Assembly (NCBI GenBank): GCA_030849965.1
Contig: JAVDKL010000001.1
Location: forward strand, 3,206,554-3,270,553
DNA length: 64,000 nt
Reading direction: 5' to 3'
From: Schauerella fraxinea
GTDB lineage: Bacteria > Pseudomonadota > Gammaproteobacteria > Burkholderiales > Burkholderiaceae_B
Shown: positions 42,674-52,139 of the stretch, piece after piece
Layout of the letters: each line of letters begins with the position of its first letter
Position numbering within the stretch: the first letter of the stretch is position 1
The notes under the pieces: model-generated
The model's input: the letters and a program-made list of their open reading frames with translations, nothing else
Databases searched by the model: none
What the model was told of the DNA's origin: nothing
Position numbers and translations under genes: made by a program

Positions 42674-43141
42674 CTAACCGCTGTGCGCGATCGGCAGCAA
42701 GGTTTCCTTCAGCCGCCGCAATACGAAGCAGGATTTGCTGTGCCGGATGCCCGGAATGCGATAAAGCTGCTCGCGCAGCATGCGTTCGTAGTCGCGCGTA
42801 TCGCGCACGGCAATCCGAATGTAGTAGTCGTAATCGCCAGAGACCAGAAACGCTTCCAGCACTTCGGGGATGGCCGACAACGCCTTGCCGAATTCATACA
42901 GCGTTTCGTCGCTGTGACTCTCGAGCGTCACGTGCACGATCACCGTGTCCATGAAGCCCAAACTCGCGGGATCGATGTCGACGGTATAGCCGCGAATGAC
43001 GCCTGCGCCTTCCATGCGCTTGATACGGTTCCAACAGGGCGTGGACGACAGTCCCACGGCGGCCCCGATCTCGGCCAGACTCGCGCGCGCGTTGCGTTGC
43101 AGCACCTGCAAAATGGCCAAGTCGAATTTGTCGAGATTCAT
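42674..43141 (-). CDS. Lrp/AsnC-family transcriptional regulator
   Basis: A 155-residue regulator from the ATG at 43141 (MNLDKFDLAILQVLQRNAR). The N-terminal helix-turn-helix SLAEIGAAVGLSSTPCWNRIKR is followed by the hinge GVIRGYTVDIDPASLGF and an alpha/beta RAM ligand-binding domain (VSGDYDYYIRIAVRD). It is divergent from an acetolactate synthase gene with a 103-base shared region, and Lrp-type control of branched-chain amino-acid synthesis is the obvious inference. Confidence 0.94.
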   Translation of the reverse strand: MNLDKFDLAILQVLQRNARASLAEIGAAVGLSSTPCWNRIKRMEGAGVIRGYTVDIDPASLGFMDTVIVHVTLESHSDETLYEFGKALSAIPEVLEAFLVSGDYDYYIRIAVRDTRDYERMLREQLYRIPGIRHSKSCFVLRRLKETLLPIAHSG

Positions 43142-43187
43142 TTTCTTCACCTTAGCGGATATGAAGATAAATTTACTCCAAACGTGT

Positions 43188-43206
43188 CTATTTTCCAGAG
43201 AAATAG
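43188..43206. promoter_or_regulatory. Dyad between the Lrp gene and acetolactate synthase
   Basis: CTATTT and AAATAG flank TCCAGAG in the AT-rich divergent region 43142-43244. Its place and AT-rich arms suit an Lrp-type site, but the match is to shape rather than to a strict consensus. Confidence 0.4.
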
Positions 43207-43244
43207 GACAAATATTCTCGACAAATCCCCTTAATATGGTCAGC

Positions 43245-45098
43245 ATGAATGACCGACTCCACGCCCATGCCGTTACCGAGCTCGACGCTCGCCCCGATAC
43301 GCAGCCCGATCGTGCGCCCCGTAATGGCGCGTCGTTGCTGCTCGATACCTTGATTGCGCAAGGGGTAGACACCGTCTTCGGCTATCCCGGCGGCGCCGTC
43401 CTTCCGCTATACGACGCCCTGCATGCCGAGCCGCGCCTGCGCCATGTGCTGGTGCGTCACGAGCAGGCCGCCGTGCATGCCGCTGAAGGGTACGCGCGCT
43501 CCACAGGCCGTACTGGCGTCGTGATCGTGACCTCCGGTCCCGGCGTGGCCAATACGACCTCGGGCCTGCTGGACGCCATGTGCGATTCGATCCCGGTGCT
43601 GTGCATCAGCGGGCAGGTGGCCACCTCGGCGATCGGCACCGATGCCTTCCAGGAATGCGATGCCATCGGCATCTCGCGCCCGGTCACCAAATGGAACGCG
43701 CAAATCCACAATATCGGCGATGTGGGCGATATCGTGCACCGTGCGTTGGCGCTTACGCGCTCCGGTCGTCCGGGTCCCGTGCTGATCGATTTCCCCAAAG
43801 ACGTGCAGCTCGCGCCGCTGCCGTCGGTCGACCCCGAATCCGAAGAAGCGGCCGCCGCCGTCACCAGCCGCGCCGCGTTGCGCGCACGCCGTCAGGCCGA
43901 TCGCAGCCCGTCACGCTTGCCGGCCGGTGCGCTGCGCAATGCGGCCGCGCTGATCGCTCAGGCCAAGCGGCCCGTGTTCTACGGTGGGGGCGGGTTGATC
44001 AACGCCGGCGCTGAAGCCTGCGCGGTGTTTACGCAACTGGTGCGCGACACCGGCGCGCCGTGCACCCTCACATTGATGGGCTTGGGCGCGTTTCCGGCGT
44101 CCGACCGCCAGTTCGTGGGCATGCTGGGCATGCACGGTACGCTCGAAGCCAATTTGGCCATGCACAACGCCGATCTGGTGGTGTGCGTGGGTGCGCGCTT
44201 CGACGACCGCATCACCGGCCGCATCGCCGACTTCTGTCCGCATGCCAAAAAGATCCATATCGACATCGACCCCTCGTCCATCAACAAGGTGATTCGCGTG
44301 GATGTGGCGTTGGTTGGCGACTGCCTGCCGATGGTTACTGCGCTGCGCGAAGCGGTGCACGAGCAGGTGGGCCCGGAAGGTTTCGACCCGGCGCGTTTGG
44401 ATGCGTGGTGGACACGCGTGGCGCGCTGGCGCGAACGTGATTGCCTGAGCGTGACGCCCGATGCCGACCGTATCCTGCCGCAGGATCTGATGAAGCGATT
44501 GAACGCGTTGTTGCAGGACCGCGACGCGGTGGTGTCCACCGACGTAGGCCAGCATCAGATGTGGGCCGCGCAGCACCTTCGTTTCGATAAGCCCGGCCGG
44601 TGGCTCACTTCGGGCGGCGCCGGCACGATGGGCTATGGCGTACCCGCCGCCATCGGCGCGCAGATCGCCCATCCCGAGCGCACGGTGGTGTGCGTGAGCG
44701 GCGACGCATCTGTACTGATGAATATCCAGGAGCTGTCCACTGCCATGCAGCACCGCGTGCCCGTCAAGGTCGTGCTGTGCAACAACGGCTACATGGGCAT
44801 GGTGCGGCAGTGGCAGGAGCTGATCCACGGCGGTCGCTACAGTCACAGCTACAACGAATCGCTGCCCGATTTCGTGGCGTTGGCGAAAGCGTTCGGATGG
44901 GGTGCCGCGCGCGTGGAGCACCCCGATCAACTCGACGCCGCCTTGCAAGCGTGCCTCGATTACGACGGGCCATTCTTCCTGGACGTGTCGGTGGCCGAGC
45001 AGGAGAATTGCTTTCCGATGATGCCGGCAGGCGTGGGCCACCACCGCATCATGTTGGCGGCAGGCGAGTGGTATGAGGACGTGACCACGTCGGATTGA
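43245..45098 (+). CDS. Acetolactate synthase, large (catalytic) subunit
   Basis: A 617-residue TPP enzyme close to biosynthetic IlvB/IlvI: activating Glu in VLVRHEQAAVHAAEGYAR, FAD-region GMLGMHGTLEANLAMHNAD, ARFDDRITGRI, and the TPP-Mg site VSGDASVLMNIQELSTA with CNNGYMGMVRQWQEL. It condenses two pyruvates to acetolactate, the first step of valine/leucine synthesis. The start MNDRLHAH is chosen by similarity; no Shine-Dalgarno is evident. No small regulatory subunit gene (ilvH/ilvN) or ilvC follows, which is unusual for the housekeeping enzyme, so this may be a paralogue with a special role. Confidence 0.93.
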   Translation: MNDRLHAHAVTELDARPDTQPDRAPRNGASLLLDTLIAQGVDTVFGYPGGAVLPLYDALHAEPRLRHVLVRHEQAAVHAAEGYARSTGRTGVVIVTSGPGVANTTSGLLDAMCDSIPVLCISGQVATSAIGTDAFQECDAIGISRPVTKWNAQIHNIGDVGDIVHRALALTRSGRPGPVLIDFPKDVQLAPLPSVDPESEEAAAAVTSRAALRARRQADRSPSRLPAGALRNAAALIAQAKRPVFYGGGGLINAGAEACAVFTQLVRDTGAPCTLTLMGLGAFPASDRQFVGMLGMHGTLEANLAMHNADLVVCVGARFDDRITGRIADFCPHAKKIHIDIDPSSINKVIRVDVALVGDCLPMVTALREAVHEQVGPEGFDPARLDAWWTRVARWRERDCLSVTPDADRILPQDLMKRLNALLQDRDAVVSTDVGQHQMWAAQHLRFDKPGRWLTSGGAGTMGYGVPAAIGAQIAHPERTVVCVSGDASVLMNIQELSTAMQHRVPVKVVLCNNGYMGMVRQWQELIHGGRYSHSYNESLPDFVALAKAFGWGAARVEHPDQLDAALQACLDYDGPFFLDVSVAEQENCFPMMPAGVGHHRIMLAAGEWYEDVTTSD

Positions 45099-45331
45099 TG
45101 GGGAGGTAAAGGTTTCAACGAGGTATAGGTTTCAAGTATGGGGGCTTCCAAATAAGAGGAAACCCTCGGCTTGAAAATGAGTAATGTCGCCTATGCCCCA
45201 TCCATTGCTTTGCCCTATGCCTGCATTGTTATCTCGTATTTGTGATCATGCACGGCGGTTTCTAAGATCTCCCCTCACCTCGATTTCTGGGTGATTCAAG
45301 GCGCACCAGCGCCGATCAGGGGGATCACATC

Positions 45332-45907
45332 ATGGCAATACCATCCGGCATCGACCCGGCGCATCCCATAGCGCCGTCCGATACGCTTTCGCCGTCGGGC
45401 GCCGATTGCGCCATGGCGGCCTTGCACGTCTTCTCGGCAGCCGTTGGCGACGCTACGCGTTCGCACGAGGTCTGGCCACACCTTATGACGGCGTGCCGCG
45501 AAATGATGCGCGTGCGCTTCTTGAGCGTGCTGCTGTTTGCGCCCGAAGCGGGGACGCTCACGCGGCTGTACAGCAGCGATCCCGAAACGTATCCGATCGG
45601 CGGGGAAAAGCGCGTTGACCAAACGCCCGCGTCGCAACGCGCGCTCACCTCGCGCACGCCATTTTTGGCGAACGATTTGTTCGAGGTCGAGCGCTTTTAT
45701 GGCGATGCACAGCAGATCGCGGCGATGGGATGCGGCAGCGTGCTCAACGTGCCCGTACACCTTTTCGGTACCGCCTACGGATCGATCAACGTGCTGGGTG
45801 CCGCCGGTGCATTCAGTTCGGCCCATGTTGCCTATCTCACCATCATCGCTCAAATGTGCACGCTGCCAATGCGGCAAGCGTTGACTGAGCAAGGAACACG
45901 ATCATGA
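45332..45907 (+). CDS. GAF-domain protein
   Basis: A 191-residue protein with one GAF domain covering about residues 45-185 (HVFSAAVGDATRSHEVWPHL, MMRVRFLSVLLFAPEAGTL, GCGSVLNVPVHLFGTAYGSI). There is no output, kinase or DNA-binding domain, no signal peptide and no membrane segment, so it should be a cytoplasmic small-molecule sensor. It has a GGGGA ribosome site and its stop overlaps the next gene's ATG (ATGA), tying it to a periplasmic receptor. Confidence 0.88.
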   Translation: MAIPSGIDPAHPIAPSDTLSPSGADCAMAALHVFSAAVGDATRSHEVWPHLMTACREMMRVRFLSVLLFAPEAGTLTRLYSSDPETYPIGGEKRVDQTPASQRALTSRTPFLANDLFEVERFYGDAQQIAAMGCGSVLNVPVHLFGTAYGSINVLGAAGAFSSAHVAYLTIIAQMCTLPMRQALTEQGTRS

Positions 45908-46896
45908 AGCGCTTCAATGTCCGCTGGACGTTCGGTCTGGCCGCTGCTGCCCTTGGATGTGCTGCGATTTTTCCGGGAAGTGCGCGCGCTGCAGATAAAT
46001 GGCCCACGAAACCCATTCGTCTCATCGTGCCGTTCGCGGCCGGCGGCTCCACCGACATCGTCGCCCGCAAGATCGGGCAGCGCTTAGCCGAACGTGTCGG
46101 CCAGCCAGTAGTGGTGGAGAACAAGCCCGGCGCCGGCGGCACGATCGGCGCGGCCTATGCGCGCGGACAGCCGGCGGATGGCTACACGCTGTTTCTGGGG
46201 ACGGTGAGTACGCAATCGGTGGCGCCATTCCTGTACAAAAAACTATCGTACGATCCGGTTGCCGATTTCACCGCTCTGGCGATGATTGCGACCGTTCCGA
46301 ACGTTGTCGTGGTGAACAAGGCATTGGGCGTAAATACACTGGCGGAATTCGTGGCATTGGCGAAGTCGTCCAGCGGCGGACTGACCTACGGCTCCAGCGG
46401 CCAGGGGTCATCCAACCACCTTGCTACAGAGGGTTTGCGCTCGCGTTTGGGTGTGCCGTTCACGCATGTGCCCTACAAAGGCTCCGGGCCTGCGCTCACC
46501 GATACCATGGCCGGGCACGTCAATTTCATGCTTGATGTGGTGATGACCTCATTGCCGTATGTGCAGCGCGGTGATCTGAAAGCGTTGGCTGTGACGTCCA
46601 AGGCTCGCGTTGCGGTGTTGCCCGATGTGCCTACCGTAGCTGAGCAAGGCTATCCTGGCTTTGAGGCGATCGGTTGGTTCAGCCTTTTCGCGCCGCGCGG
46701 GCTGCCCGAGCCGCTAGCGGAGCAGATAAGCGAGTCGGTCAAGGCGGTAATTCTGCAGGACGACATGCAGCAGTTCTTCTCAGCTCAGGGGGCAATGGCC
46801 AGCGGCGTGACGCGGCAGGCGTTCGAGCAGATCATCGTCGACGACAAGGCGCAGTGGGGGCAGGTCGCCCAAACCGCGGGCATCGTGCCCGAGTAG
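45904..46896 (+). CDS. Tripartite tricarboxylate transporter receptor (Bug/TctC family), GAF-coupled
   Basis: A 330-residue binding protein: signal peptide RWTFGLAAAALGCAAIFPG with cleavage after ARA, then the Bug motifs WPTKPIRLIVPFAAGGSTDIVA, VVVENKPGAGGTIGAAYA, LTYGSSGQGSSNHLA and PDVPTVAEQGYPGFEA. Ligand unknown. No permease genes adjoin; translational coupling with a GAF protein is the notable feature. Confidence 0.92.
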   Translation: MKRFNVRWTFGLAAAALGCAAIFPGSARAADKWPTKPIRLIVPFAAGGSTDIVARKIGQRLAERVGQPVVVENKPGAGGTIGAAYARGQPADGYTLFLGTVSTQSVAPFLYKKLSYDPVADFTALAMIATVPNVVVVNKALGVNTLAEFVALAKSSSGGLTYGSSGQGSSNHLATEGLRSRLGVPFTHVPYKGSGPALTDTMAGHVNFMLDVVMTSLPYVQRGDLKALAVTSKARVAVLPDVPTVAEQGYPGFEAIGWFSLFAPRGLPEPLAEQISESVKAVILQDDMQQFFSAQGAMASGVTRQAFEQIIVDDKAQWGQVAQTAGIVPE

Positions 46897-46914
46897 AGGC
46901 GCCTGCCACACCGA

Positions 46915-48348
46915 TCAATCGTGCTTGATCGAGATCGTCTTCAGCACCGTAAAGCCGTACAGCGCTTCAAAGCCTTTTTCACGACCGTGGCCGCTGGCTT
47001 TCACGCCGCCGAACGGCAGTTCGATGCCGCCGCCCGCACCGTAGTTGTTGATGAACACCTGGCCGCTGCGTACCTTGCGCGCCAGGCGAAGCTGGCGGCT
47101 GCCGTCGCGCGTCCAGATGCTGGCTGCCAATCCGTATTCGGTGGCGTTGGCGATGCGCACGGCATCGGCTTCGTCATCGAACGGCATAGCGGCCAGTACC
47201 GGGCCAAACACTTCTTCCTGGGCCAGGCGGTGATCGACCGGCACGTCGCGCAGCAGCGTCGGCACTTGATAGAACCCTGACGCCGGTGAGCCGTCAGCCA
47301 GCTTGCCTTGCGCTACGGTGCCGATGTTGGCCTTCTTGGCGTCTTCCAAGAAGCCCGCCACGCGCGTTTGCTGCGTTTGACGGATGAGCGGACCGCAGTC
47401 CAGATCCATCGTCGCCGGGCCGGTGCGCAAGGCGGCGAACGCGGCACCCAGGCGCTCGAGCACGTGGTCGTACGCGCTGCGTTCGATGAGCAGGCGGCTG
47501 CCGGCCGAACATGTTTGGCCCGCGTTCTGGATGATCGCGTTCACGGCCACCGGCAGGAGTGCGTCGATGTCGGCGTCGGCAAACACGATCTGCGGCGACT
47601 TGCCACCCAACTCCAGCGTGACGGGGGTGTGGTTTTCGGCCGCGGCTTGCGTGACGAGCACGCCCACACGCGGCGAACCGGTAAACGAGATGTGATCGAT
47701 GCCGCGATGGCGCACCAGATCGTCGCCCGCTTCGTGGCCGTAGCCGGTAACGATGTTGATCGCGCCAGCGGGAAAGCCCACCTCGGCGGCGATCTCGGCG
47801 ATGCGCAAGAGCGACAGGCAGGCGTCTTCCGCGGGTTTGACCACGCAGGCATTACCGGCGGCCAATGCGCCGCCCACGCTACGCCCGAAGATCTGCAGCG
47901 GATAGTTCCAGGGCACGATGTGGCCGGTGACGCCATGGGGCTCGCGGATCGTGAGCACGGTGTAGCCGTTTTGATACGGGATCGTGGTGCCGTGCAGCTT
48001 GTCGGCAGCGCCGCCGTAGAACTCGAAATAGCGGGCGATGGCGATCACGTCCGCGCGCGCCTGGCGTGTGGGCTTGCCGCAATCGCGCGATTCGATCGCG
48101 GTGAGTTCGTCCACGTTATCCAACACCGCCAGCGACAGCTTCAGCAGCAAACGGCCACGCTCAGCGGCGGTCAGGCGGCCCCAGTCGCCTTCGAAGGCAG
48201 TGCGGGCAGCGCGTACGGCACGATCGATGTCCTGGGCGTTGCCGCGGGCAATGTGCTCGAACGTCTGGCCGTCGGAAGGATCGACGACGGCAATCGATTC
48301 GCCGCTTGCAGGCGACACGGGCTGGTTGGCGATGAAATGCGTTTTCAT
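46915..48348 (-). CDS. NAD(P)-dependent aldehyde dehydrogenase
   Basis: A 477-residue enzyme of the aldehyde dehydrogenase superfamily: oxyanion Asn in GHIVPWNYPLQIF, NAD-binding FTGSPRVGVLV, general-base Glu in TLELGGKSPQIVFADAD and the catalytic Cys in NAGQTCSAGSRLL. It oxidises an aldehyde to a carboxylate. The start at 48348 agrees with family length; an upstream frame extension is spurious. It lies 150 bases after the SDR gene, so an alcohol-to-aldehyde-to-acid sequence is possible. Aromatic or amino-aldehyde substrates cannot be told apart. Confidence 0.92.
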   Translation of the reverse strand: MKTHFIANQPVSPASGESIAVVDPSDGQTFEHIARGNAQDIDRAVRAARTAFEGDWGRLTAAERGRLLLKLSLAVLDNVDELTAIESRDCGKPTRQARADVIAIARYFEFYGGAADKLHGTTIPYQNGYTVLTIREPHGVTGHIVPWNYPLQIFGRSVGGALAAGNACVVKPAEDACLSLLRIAEIAAEVGFPAGAINIVTGYGHEAGDDLVRHRGIDHISFTGSPRVGVLVTQAAAENHTPVTLELGGKSPQIVFADADIDALLPVAVNAIIQNAGQTCSAGSRLLIERSAYDHVLERLGAAFAALRTGPATMDLDCGPLIRQTQQTRVAGFLEDAKKANIGTVAQGKLADGSPASGFYQVPTLLRDVPVDHRLAQEEVFGPVLAAMPFDDEADAVRIANATEYGLAASIWTRDGSRQLRLARKVRSGQVFINNYGAGGGIELPFGGVKASGHGREKGFEALYGFTVLKTISIKHD

Positions 48349-48498
48349 GACGAAGCAACGCTCCTCAAAATCGGACGGGGTTCGGAAGGAAGAGAGATTC
48401 AAACGAAAAACGGATGTGGACGAAGGTGCGCGAAAGGATGCCCACCAACGAGCGCGAACGATGCTCGGCAAGTGCCAGGCGCTGACGGCTGCGCGCCA

Positions 48499-49284
48499 TC
48501 AAAACTGCACCGAGAGGCCGCCGTCGACCACCAGCACGTGGCCGTTGACGTAAGAGGCCGCGGGCGACGCCAGAAATACGGCAGCTGCCGCGATCTCGTG
48601 CGGCTCGCCCCAGCGCTTCAGCGGATTGCGCGCGGCGATCTGAGGGCCGATGGCGGGGTCGGCCACCATTTGCGCATTGGCCTCGGTGGCGAAGGTGCCC
48701 GGCGCGATGGCGTTGCTGGTGATGCCGAAAGTGGCGTACTCGGTGGCGAGCGCCCGCATCAAGCCGGTCAGTCCTTGCTTGGCCGCGGGATAGACGGCAT
48801 CGCCGTCACGGGTGAGTTCGCCCACGATGGAAGTGACCGCGATCAGGCGGCCCCAGCCATGCTTGCGCATGCGTTCGGCGGCCAGTTTCGAGAGCGCGAT
48901 GCCGGCAATGAGGTCGGTGTCGATCAATGCGCGGATGGCACCCAGATCGATATCGCGCAGGCGCGCCCGGTGGCGGGCGCCAACGTTGTTGACCAGAATA
49001 TCCAGGCGACCGACATCGGTGTCGATGGCGCAAAACGCGGCATCGCGCGCGGCATCGTCGGCCACGTCGAATACCAGGGGATCGGCCGCCAGACCTTCTT
49101 CACGGAGTTGTGCGACCGTGGCCTGCACAACATCTTCGCGACGGCCGTTGATCAGGACGCGTGCACCGCATTGCGCCAGCGCGCGCGCCATGCACAGTCC
49201 CAAACCGCGGGTCGAGCCGGTAATGAGCGCCACGCGTCCTTGCAACGCGAAGCCATCGAGAATGTGCGGGGGGCCGCCGGCCAT
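48499..49284 (-). CDS. Short-chain dehydrogenase/reductase
   Basis: A 261-residue classical SDR: cofactor motif [15 protein letters not shown] (TGxxxGxG), LVNNVGAR in place of NNAG, catalytic Ser in AVTSIVGE, the Tyr-Lys pair in VYPAAKQGL, and C-terminal [17 protein letters not shown]. The Arg after the first Gly motif suggests NADP use. The overall pattern resembles gluconate 5-dehydrogenase-like enzymes; the substrate is not known. An AGGAG site lies nine bases before the ATG. Confidence 0.92.
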   Translation of the reverse strand: MAGGPPHILDGFALQGRVALITGSTRGLGLCMARALAQCGARVLINGRREDVVQATVAQLREEGLAADPLVFDVADDAARDAAFCAIDTDVGRLDILVNNVGARHRARLRDIDLGAIRALIDTDLIAGIALSKLAAERMRKHGWGRLIAVTSIVGELTRDGDAVYPAAKQGLTGLMRALATEYATFGITSNAIAPGTFATEANAQMVADPAIGPQIAARNPLKRWGEPHEIAAAAVFLASPAASYVNGHVLVVDGGLSVQF

Positions 49285-49420
49285 GCTGCGATCTCCTGTG
49301 CCGTGCGCGTCGGAATGCGCGCGTGCTTGTTAGCCTGACAGGATAGCGCAGCACGCCGCCCGGAGGGTGGGGCGGCTCGCGATCCGGCATGCAGGGCACG
49401 CGGATCGCGATGGATGCCAA

Positions 49421-52078
49421 TCATTCGGCCGTGCTGGTCGCCGCTTTCTTGGCCGCAGCTTTCTTGGCAGGCGCCTTTTTGGCTGCAGCCTTCTTCACGG
49501 CCGGGGTTTTGGTCGCGGCTTTCTTAGCAGCTGCCTTCTTCGCCGGGGCTTTTTTCGCCGCCGTCTTGGTGGCGGCCTTGGCCGGTGCGCCTGCCGGCTT
49601 GCCCGCCGTTTTGCGGCCGGGCTTCTCGGGACGCGGTTCGAACTCGAATCCAACCTTGCCGTTTTCCTGACGCGACAAGAACGCCTTGAACTTGCGGTTG
49701 GTGCGGCTGGAGACGAAACCGTCCAGCAGATCGGTACGGCCTTCGTTCAGCAGCTTTGACATCTGCTCGCGCGAAATTTCCTGCTGCAGGATGACCTTGC
49801 CCGAACGGAAGTCGCAGGTTTTTTCAGGACCCACGGACTTCTCGCACACAAAGCTCATGCCATGCTCGAACACGCGCGACTGGCACTTCGGGCAGGGTCC
49901 CAATGTGGTCTGGGCGGAAAAATCGACCGGCTCATTGTCGTCCTCGTCGTTCTGACCGAAGTCGAATTCGAGCTTGTCTTCCGCCGTGATGCGCAGGATG
50001 GCGGCAAACGGCCGGCCCATCTTGCTGATGAAGCCTTGCAGCGGACCGATCTCACGCTTGGCCAGCAGCTCTTCCACTTCCGGCAGTTCGAACGTACGGC
50101 CACCCGGGTGCTTGCCGATCGAGAAGTCGCAGTTGGTGCAGGCGTAGCGACGGTAGTTTTCCTTCACGACGCCTTTGCATTTGGGGCAAGGCGTGGTCAG
50201 GGTGGCGTAGTCGCCGGGCACGGTGTCGCGTTCATATTCCTTGGCGCGCTTGACGATGATCTGGGTCATCTGCGCGATCTCGCGCATGAAGGCCGCGCGA
50301 TCCAGGCCGCCCTGTTCGATCTGCTTGAGTTTGTGCTCCCAGCCGCCGGTGAGTTCGGGCGAGGTAAGTTCCTTCACGTCCAGTCCCGACAGCAACGTCA
50401 TCAATTGACGCGCCTTGGCCGTGGGCACCAGATCGCGGCCTTCGCGACGCAGGTAGGTTTCGTTGATCAGGCCTTCGATGATGGACGCCCGCGTGGCCGG
50501 CGTGCCCAGGCCGCGCTCGGACATCGCTTCGCGCAGCTCTTCGTCTTCGACCAGCTTGCCGGCGCTTTCCATGGCGGACAGCAACGTGCCTTCGTTAAAG
50601 CGCGCCGGCGGCTTGGTGGCCAAACCGACCGCTTCGACGTTCTCCGTGCGCACCGTTTCGCCATCGGCCACGGCCACCAGATTGGCGTCGTCGTCCTGAG
50701 CATCCTTGCCGTAGACGGCCAGCCAGCCCGGTACCACCAGCACTTTGCCGTCGGTACGGAAGCGGTGCCCCGATACGGCGGTCATGCGGGTCGTGATGCG
50801 GTATTCGGCCGACGGGAAAAACACGGCCAGAAAGCGCTTGAGCACCAGGTCATACAGCTTGGCTTCGGCCTCGCTGAGGTTTTCGGGCACTTGCAGCGTG
50901 GGGATGATGGCAAAGTGATCCGAGACCTTTTTGTTGTCGAAGATCCGGCGGTTGGGTTTGACCCAGCCTTGTTCGACGACTTTGGCGGCATGACGCGCCA
51001 GCGCACCGGCAGGGCCTGTGCGGCTGCCGGACAGCACTTTCATCGTGTCGCCCACCGTGGCGACGTAATCTTCGGGCAGGTAGCGCGAGTCGGTTCGCGG
51101 ATACGTCAGCGCCTTGTGACGCTCGTAAAGCGTTTGCGCCAGCGACAGTGTGGTCTTGGCCGAGAAGCCGAAGCGGCCGTTGGCCTCGCGCTGCAGCGAC
51201 GTCAAGTCGTAGAGCGCCGGCGCGGCCTGGGTGGACGGCTTGGACTCTTCGGTCACGGTGCCGGGCTGAGCGCGGCATGCGGCCACGACGCTCAATGCGG
51301 CGGCCTGCGACCACAAGCGGGTTTCACGTTTTTCGGGATCGCGCTCGTCTTTCTTGTGTTCGGGGTCGATCCAGCGGCCTTCGTAGAGGCCTTGGGCGGC
51401 GACGAAGGTGCCGCGCACTTCCCAATAGTCGCGCGACACGAAGCGGCGGATGCGTTCTTCGCGTTCGGCCACGATCGCCAGCGTCGGCGTTTGCACGCGG
51501 CCCACGGGCGTCTTGAAGAACCCGCCGTCCTTGCTGTTGAACGCCGTCATGGCGCGCGTGCCGTTGATACCCACCAGCCAGTCGGCTTCGGCGCGCGAGC
51601 GGGCAGCCGCTTCGAGCGGCTTGAGCACGCTGTCGTCGCGCAGGTTATCGAACGCGTCGCGAATGGCTTGCTGCGTCATCGACTGCAGCCACAGGCGCTG
51701 GATCGGCTTCTTCACACCGGAGTACTGCACGATGTAGCGGAAGATCAGTTCGCCTTCGCGGCCCGCGTCACAGGCGTTGATGATGGCGTCCACATCCTTG
51801 CGCTTGGCCAGCCGGACCAGGAGTTTCAGCCGCTCGGCCGACTTCTTGTCGGTGGGGCCAAGTTCGAATTCGGGCGGGATCACCGGCAGATGGGTAAAGC
51901 TCCATTTGCCTTTGACCGGATCATTGGGGGCGACAAGGCTGAGCAAATGACCGATACTCGAGGCCAGGACGTAACGTTCGCTTTCAAAATAGTCGCCTTC
52001 GCGCGCGAATCCCCCCAAAGCACGGGAGATATCGAGAGCGACCGAGGGCTTCTCGGCAATAATCAGCGTTTTATTCAT
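49421..52078 (-). CDS. topB: DNA topoisomerase III with a lysine/alanine-rich C-terminal tail
   Basis: An 885-residue type IA topoisomerase: N-terminal TOPRIM (MNKTLIIAEKPSVA, then NACDAGREGELIFRY), the active-site Tyr in ALTYPRTDSRYLP, central TVGDTMKVL arch and two or more zinc-type C-terminal cysteine modules (PCPKCKGVVKENYRRYAC, PCPKCQSRVF). The last 65 residues are repeats of AKKAPAKKAAAKKA type, like histone H1 or bacterial H1-like tails, likely to bind nucleic acid. The start at 52078 is set by MNKTLIIAEKPSVA. It is divergent from a membrane-protein gene 61 bases away. Confidence 0.96.
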   Translation of the reverse strand: MNKTLIIAEKPSVALDISRALGGFAREGDYFESERYVLASSIGHLLSLVAPNDPVKGKWSFTHLPVIPPEFELGPTDKKSAERLKLLVRLAKRKDVDAIINACDAGREGELIFRYIVQYSGVKKPIQRLWLQSMTQQAIRDAFDNLRDDSVLKPLEAAARSRAEADWLVGINGTRAMTAFNSKDGGFFKTPVGRVQTPTLAIVAEREERIRRFVSRDYWEVRGTFVAAQGLYEGRWIDPEHKKDERDPEKRETRLWSQAAALSVVAACRAQPGTVTEESKPSTQAAPALYDLTSLQREANGRFGFSAKTTLSLAQTLYERHKALTYPRTDSRYLPEDYVATVGDTMKVLSGSRTGPAGALARHAAKVVEQGWVKPNRRIFDNKKVSDHFAIIPTLQVPENLSEAEAKLYDLVLKRFLAVFFPSAEYRITTRMTAVSGHRFRTDGKVLVVPGWLAVYGKDAQDDDANLVAVADGETVRTENVEAVGLATKPPARFNEGTLLSAMESAGKLVEDEELREAMSERGLGTPATRASIIEGLINETYLRREGRDLVPTAKARQLMTLLSGLDVKELTSPELTGGWEHKLKQIEQGGLDRAAFMREIAQMTQIIVKRAKEYERDTVPGDYATLTTPCPKCKGVVKENYRRYACTNCDFSIGKHPGGRTFELPEVEELLAKREIGPLQGFISKMGRPFAAILRITAEDKLEFDFGQNDEDDNEPVDFSAQTTLGPCPKCQSRVFEHGMSFVCEKSVGPEKTCDFRSGKVILQQEISREQMSKLLNEGRTDLLDGFVSSRTNRKFKAFLSRQENGKVGFEFEPRPEKPGRKTAGKPAGAPAKAATKTAAKKAPAKKAAAKKAATKTPAVKKAAAKKAPAKKAAAKKAATSTAE

Positions 52079-52139
52079 CGGAATCCAGTGGCGGCGGTCA
52101 GCCGCAATAGCGCGGATGATACGAGCGGAGTTTCGTGAG

